Shown: positions 63,112-64,000 of the stretch, piece by piece
How positions within the stretch are numbered: position 1 is the stretch's first letter
How the letters are laid out: every line of letters begins with the position of its first letter
Source: Skermanella pratensis
GTDB lineage: Bacteria > Pseudomonadota > Alphaproteobacteria > Azospirillales > Azospirillaceae
Assembly: GCF_008843145.1 (NCBI RefSeq)
Contig: NZ_CP030265.1
Span: forward strand, 1,285,001 to 1,349,000
Direction of reading: 5' to 3'
DNA length: 64,000 nt
The notes under the pieces: model-generated
The model's input: only the letters and a program-made list of their open reading frames with translations
Told to the model about the DNA's origin: nothing
Database searches by the model: none
Translations under genes and position numbers: made by a program

Positions 63112-64000
63112 ATGTCTCATCAGGAAACGGTCCTGGTCACCGGCGGCGCCGGTTTCGTCGGCAGCCACTGCGTTGCCGAATTGGTCGCCCGCGGCTATTC
63201 GGTGGTCGTTTTCGATAATCTCCAGCAGGGACACCGTGCCGCCGTCCCGGCCGAGGCCGAGCTGGTCGAGGGCGACCTGGCCAGCCCGGCCGCGTTGACC
63301 CGCCTGTTCAGCGCCTTCCGCTTCGACGCGATCCTGCATTTCGCCTCGAACTCGCTGGTGGGGGAGTCGATGCGCAACCCGCACCTCTACCTGCACGACA
63401 ACGTGGTGAACGCCCTTAACCTGGTGCAGTTCGCGGCCGACAACGGGGTCCGGCGCTTCGTGCTGTCCTCCACCGCCAACCTGTTCGGCATGCCGGACCG
63501 GATGCCGATCGACGAGAACACCGAGATCGATCCCGGCAGCCCCTATGGCGAATCCAAGTTCATGATCGAACGCATCCTGCACTGGGCCGACAAGGTGCAC
63601 GGCATGCATTCGGCCTGCCTGCGCTATTTCAACGCAGCCGGAGCTCATCCCGACGGGCACCTGGGCGAGGATCACGACCCCGAGACGCACCTGATCCCGC
63701 TGGTGCTCGATGTCGCGGCGGGAAAGCGGCCGCACATCGAAATCTTCGGCGACGACTACCCGACCCATGACGGCACCTGCATCCGGGACTACATCCACGT
63801 GTCCGACCTCGCCGATGCCCATGTCAGGGTCCTGTCCGCGCTGGATCACCGCAGCTGCCGGTACAACCTGGGCAACGGCAGGGGCTACACGGTGCGCGAG
63901 GTGATCGAGACGGCCCGGAAGGTGACCGGCCGCGACATCGCGGTGAAAGTCGGCGCGCGGCGCCCCGGCGATCCTCCCGTCCTGATCGCGTCGAGCGAGC
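63112..64000 (+). CDS. galE: UDP-glucose 4-epimerase GalE (3' partial)
   Basis: Interconverts UDP-glucose and UDP-galactose, giving donors for surface glycans. Short-chain dehydrogenase fold: [20 protein letters not shown] (NAD binding), LSSTANLFG (catalytic Ser/Thr), [11 protein letters not shown] (Tyr-x3-Lys) and [13 protein letters not shown]. The ATG at 63112 has AAAGGAG seven bases upstream. About 296 codons are visible; the last ~30 residues are beyond the window. Divergent from the exporter operon; its product plausibly feeds the adjacent glycosyltransferases. Confidence 0.95.
   Translation, partial: MSHQETVLVTGGAGFVGSHCVAELVARGYSVVVFDNLQQGHRAAVPAEAELVEGDLASPAALTRLFSAFRFDAILHFASNSLVGESMRNPHLYLHDNVVNALNLVQFAADNGVRRFVLSSTANLFGMPDRMPIDENTEIDPGSPYGESKFMIERILHWADKVHGMHSACLRYFNAAGAHPDGHLGEDHDPETHLIPLVLDVAAGKRPHIEIFGDDYPTHDGTCIRDYIHVSDLADAHVRVLSALDHRSCRYNLGNGRGYTVREVIETARKVTGRDIAVKVGARRPGDPPVLIASSE

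Overview
The window is very GC-rich, almost fully coding DNA from a free-living alphaproteobacterium. A Rhodospirillales/Azospirillaceae member such as Skermanella or Azospirillum is most likely. This is inferred from the chemotaxis gene set, a phosphatidylcholine synthase, a LexA box of the alphaproteobacterial GAAC-N7-GAAC type, a pentonate dehydratase, and intergenic repeats built on GGGCTTGACCC. No species can be fixed without a database search.

Region 1 (1-12,375, + strand) is one long operon. It runs cheA (5' end outside the window), cheW, a membrane chemoreceptor, cheR, cheD, cheB and a soluble receptor-like protein. It then continues without a break into a partner-switching module: a STAS protein, an RsbW-like ATPase and two tandem receiver-PP2C proteins. 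No free-standing cheY is visible. The receiver domains on offer are those of CheB and the two phosphatase-like proteins, so this chemosensory array may control a partner switch rather than, or as well as, the flagellar motor.

Region 2 (12.4-22.8 kb) holds single housekeeping or accessory genes: a ferritin-like protein, cysQ, an orphan molybdenum hydroxylase large subunit, an SRAP-domain protein, a secreted protein of unknown function, tRNA-Leu(CAA), a RelE/RelB-type toxin-antitoxin pair, an atoE-like transporter and a small lipoprotein. Its spacers are full of modular palindromic repeats, including a pair of about 156-bp elements in inverted orientation about 4.4 kb apart.

Region 3 (22.9-30.3 kb) is a sugar-acid catabolism locus: a D-2-hydroxyacid dehydrogenase facing an operon of an RraA-like protein, a CUT1-type ABC importer and a mandelate racemase-family dehydratase. 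Region 4 (30.3-33.0 kb) is a DNA-repair operon, a radical SAM protein plus a DUF4130-UdgX fusion, with a perfect LexA box over its promoter. Next come phosphatidylcholine synthase, a frameshifted subtilase, a lipoprotein and an RND efflux pair. An orphan type I-C-like CRISPR array of 7 repeats follows, then a MazEF-type module, a pentonate dehydratase, a degenerate EAL protein, a lipoprotein and a lysozyme.

Region 5 (46.8-64 kb, mostly - strand) is a surface glycan and type I secretion locus. It has an ABC exporter and a membrane fusion protein, a pure RTX-repeat protein, five glycosyltransferases, a methyltransferase and a pyruvyltransferase-family protein, with a divergent galE cut off by the window end. 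Most neighbours overlap by four bases. The layout suggests export of a repeat-rich surface protein together with glycan assembly.

Three genes (cheR, the subtilase and the EAL gene) are each broken by a single missing base, in two cases clearly and in the third possibly within a run of four Gs. The first CRISPR repeat also lacks one G. This pattern should be checked as possible homopolymer sequencing error before any biology is inferred. All calls were made by reading the sequence; no searches were run.
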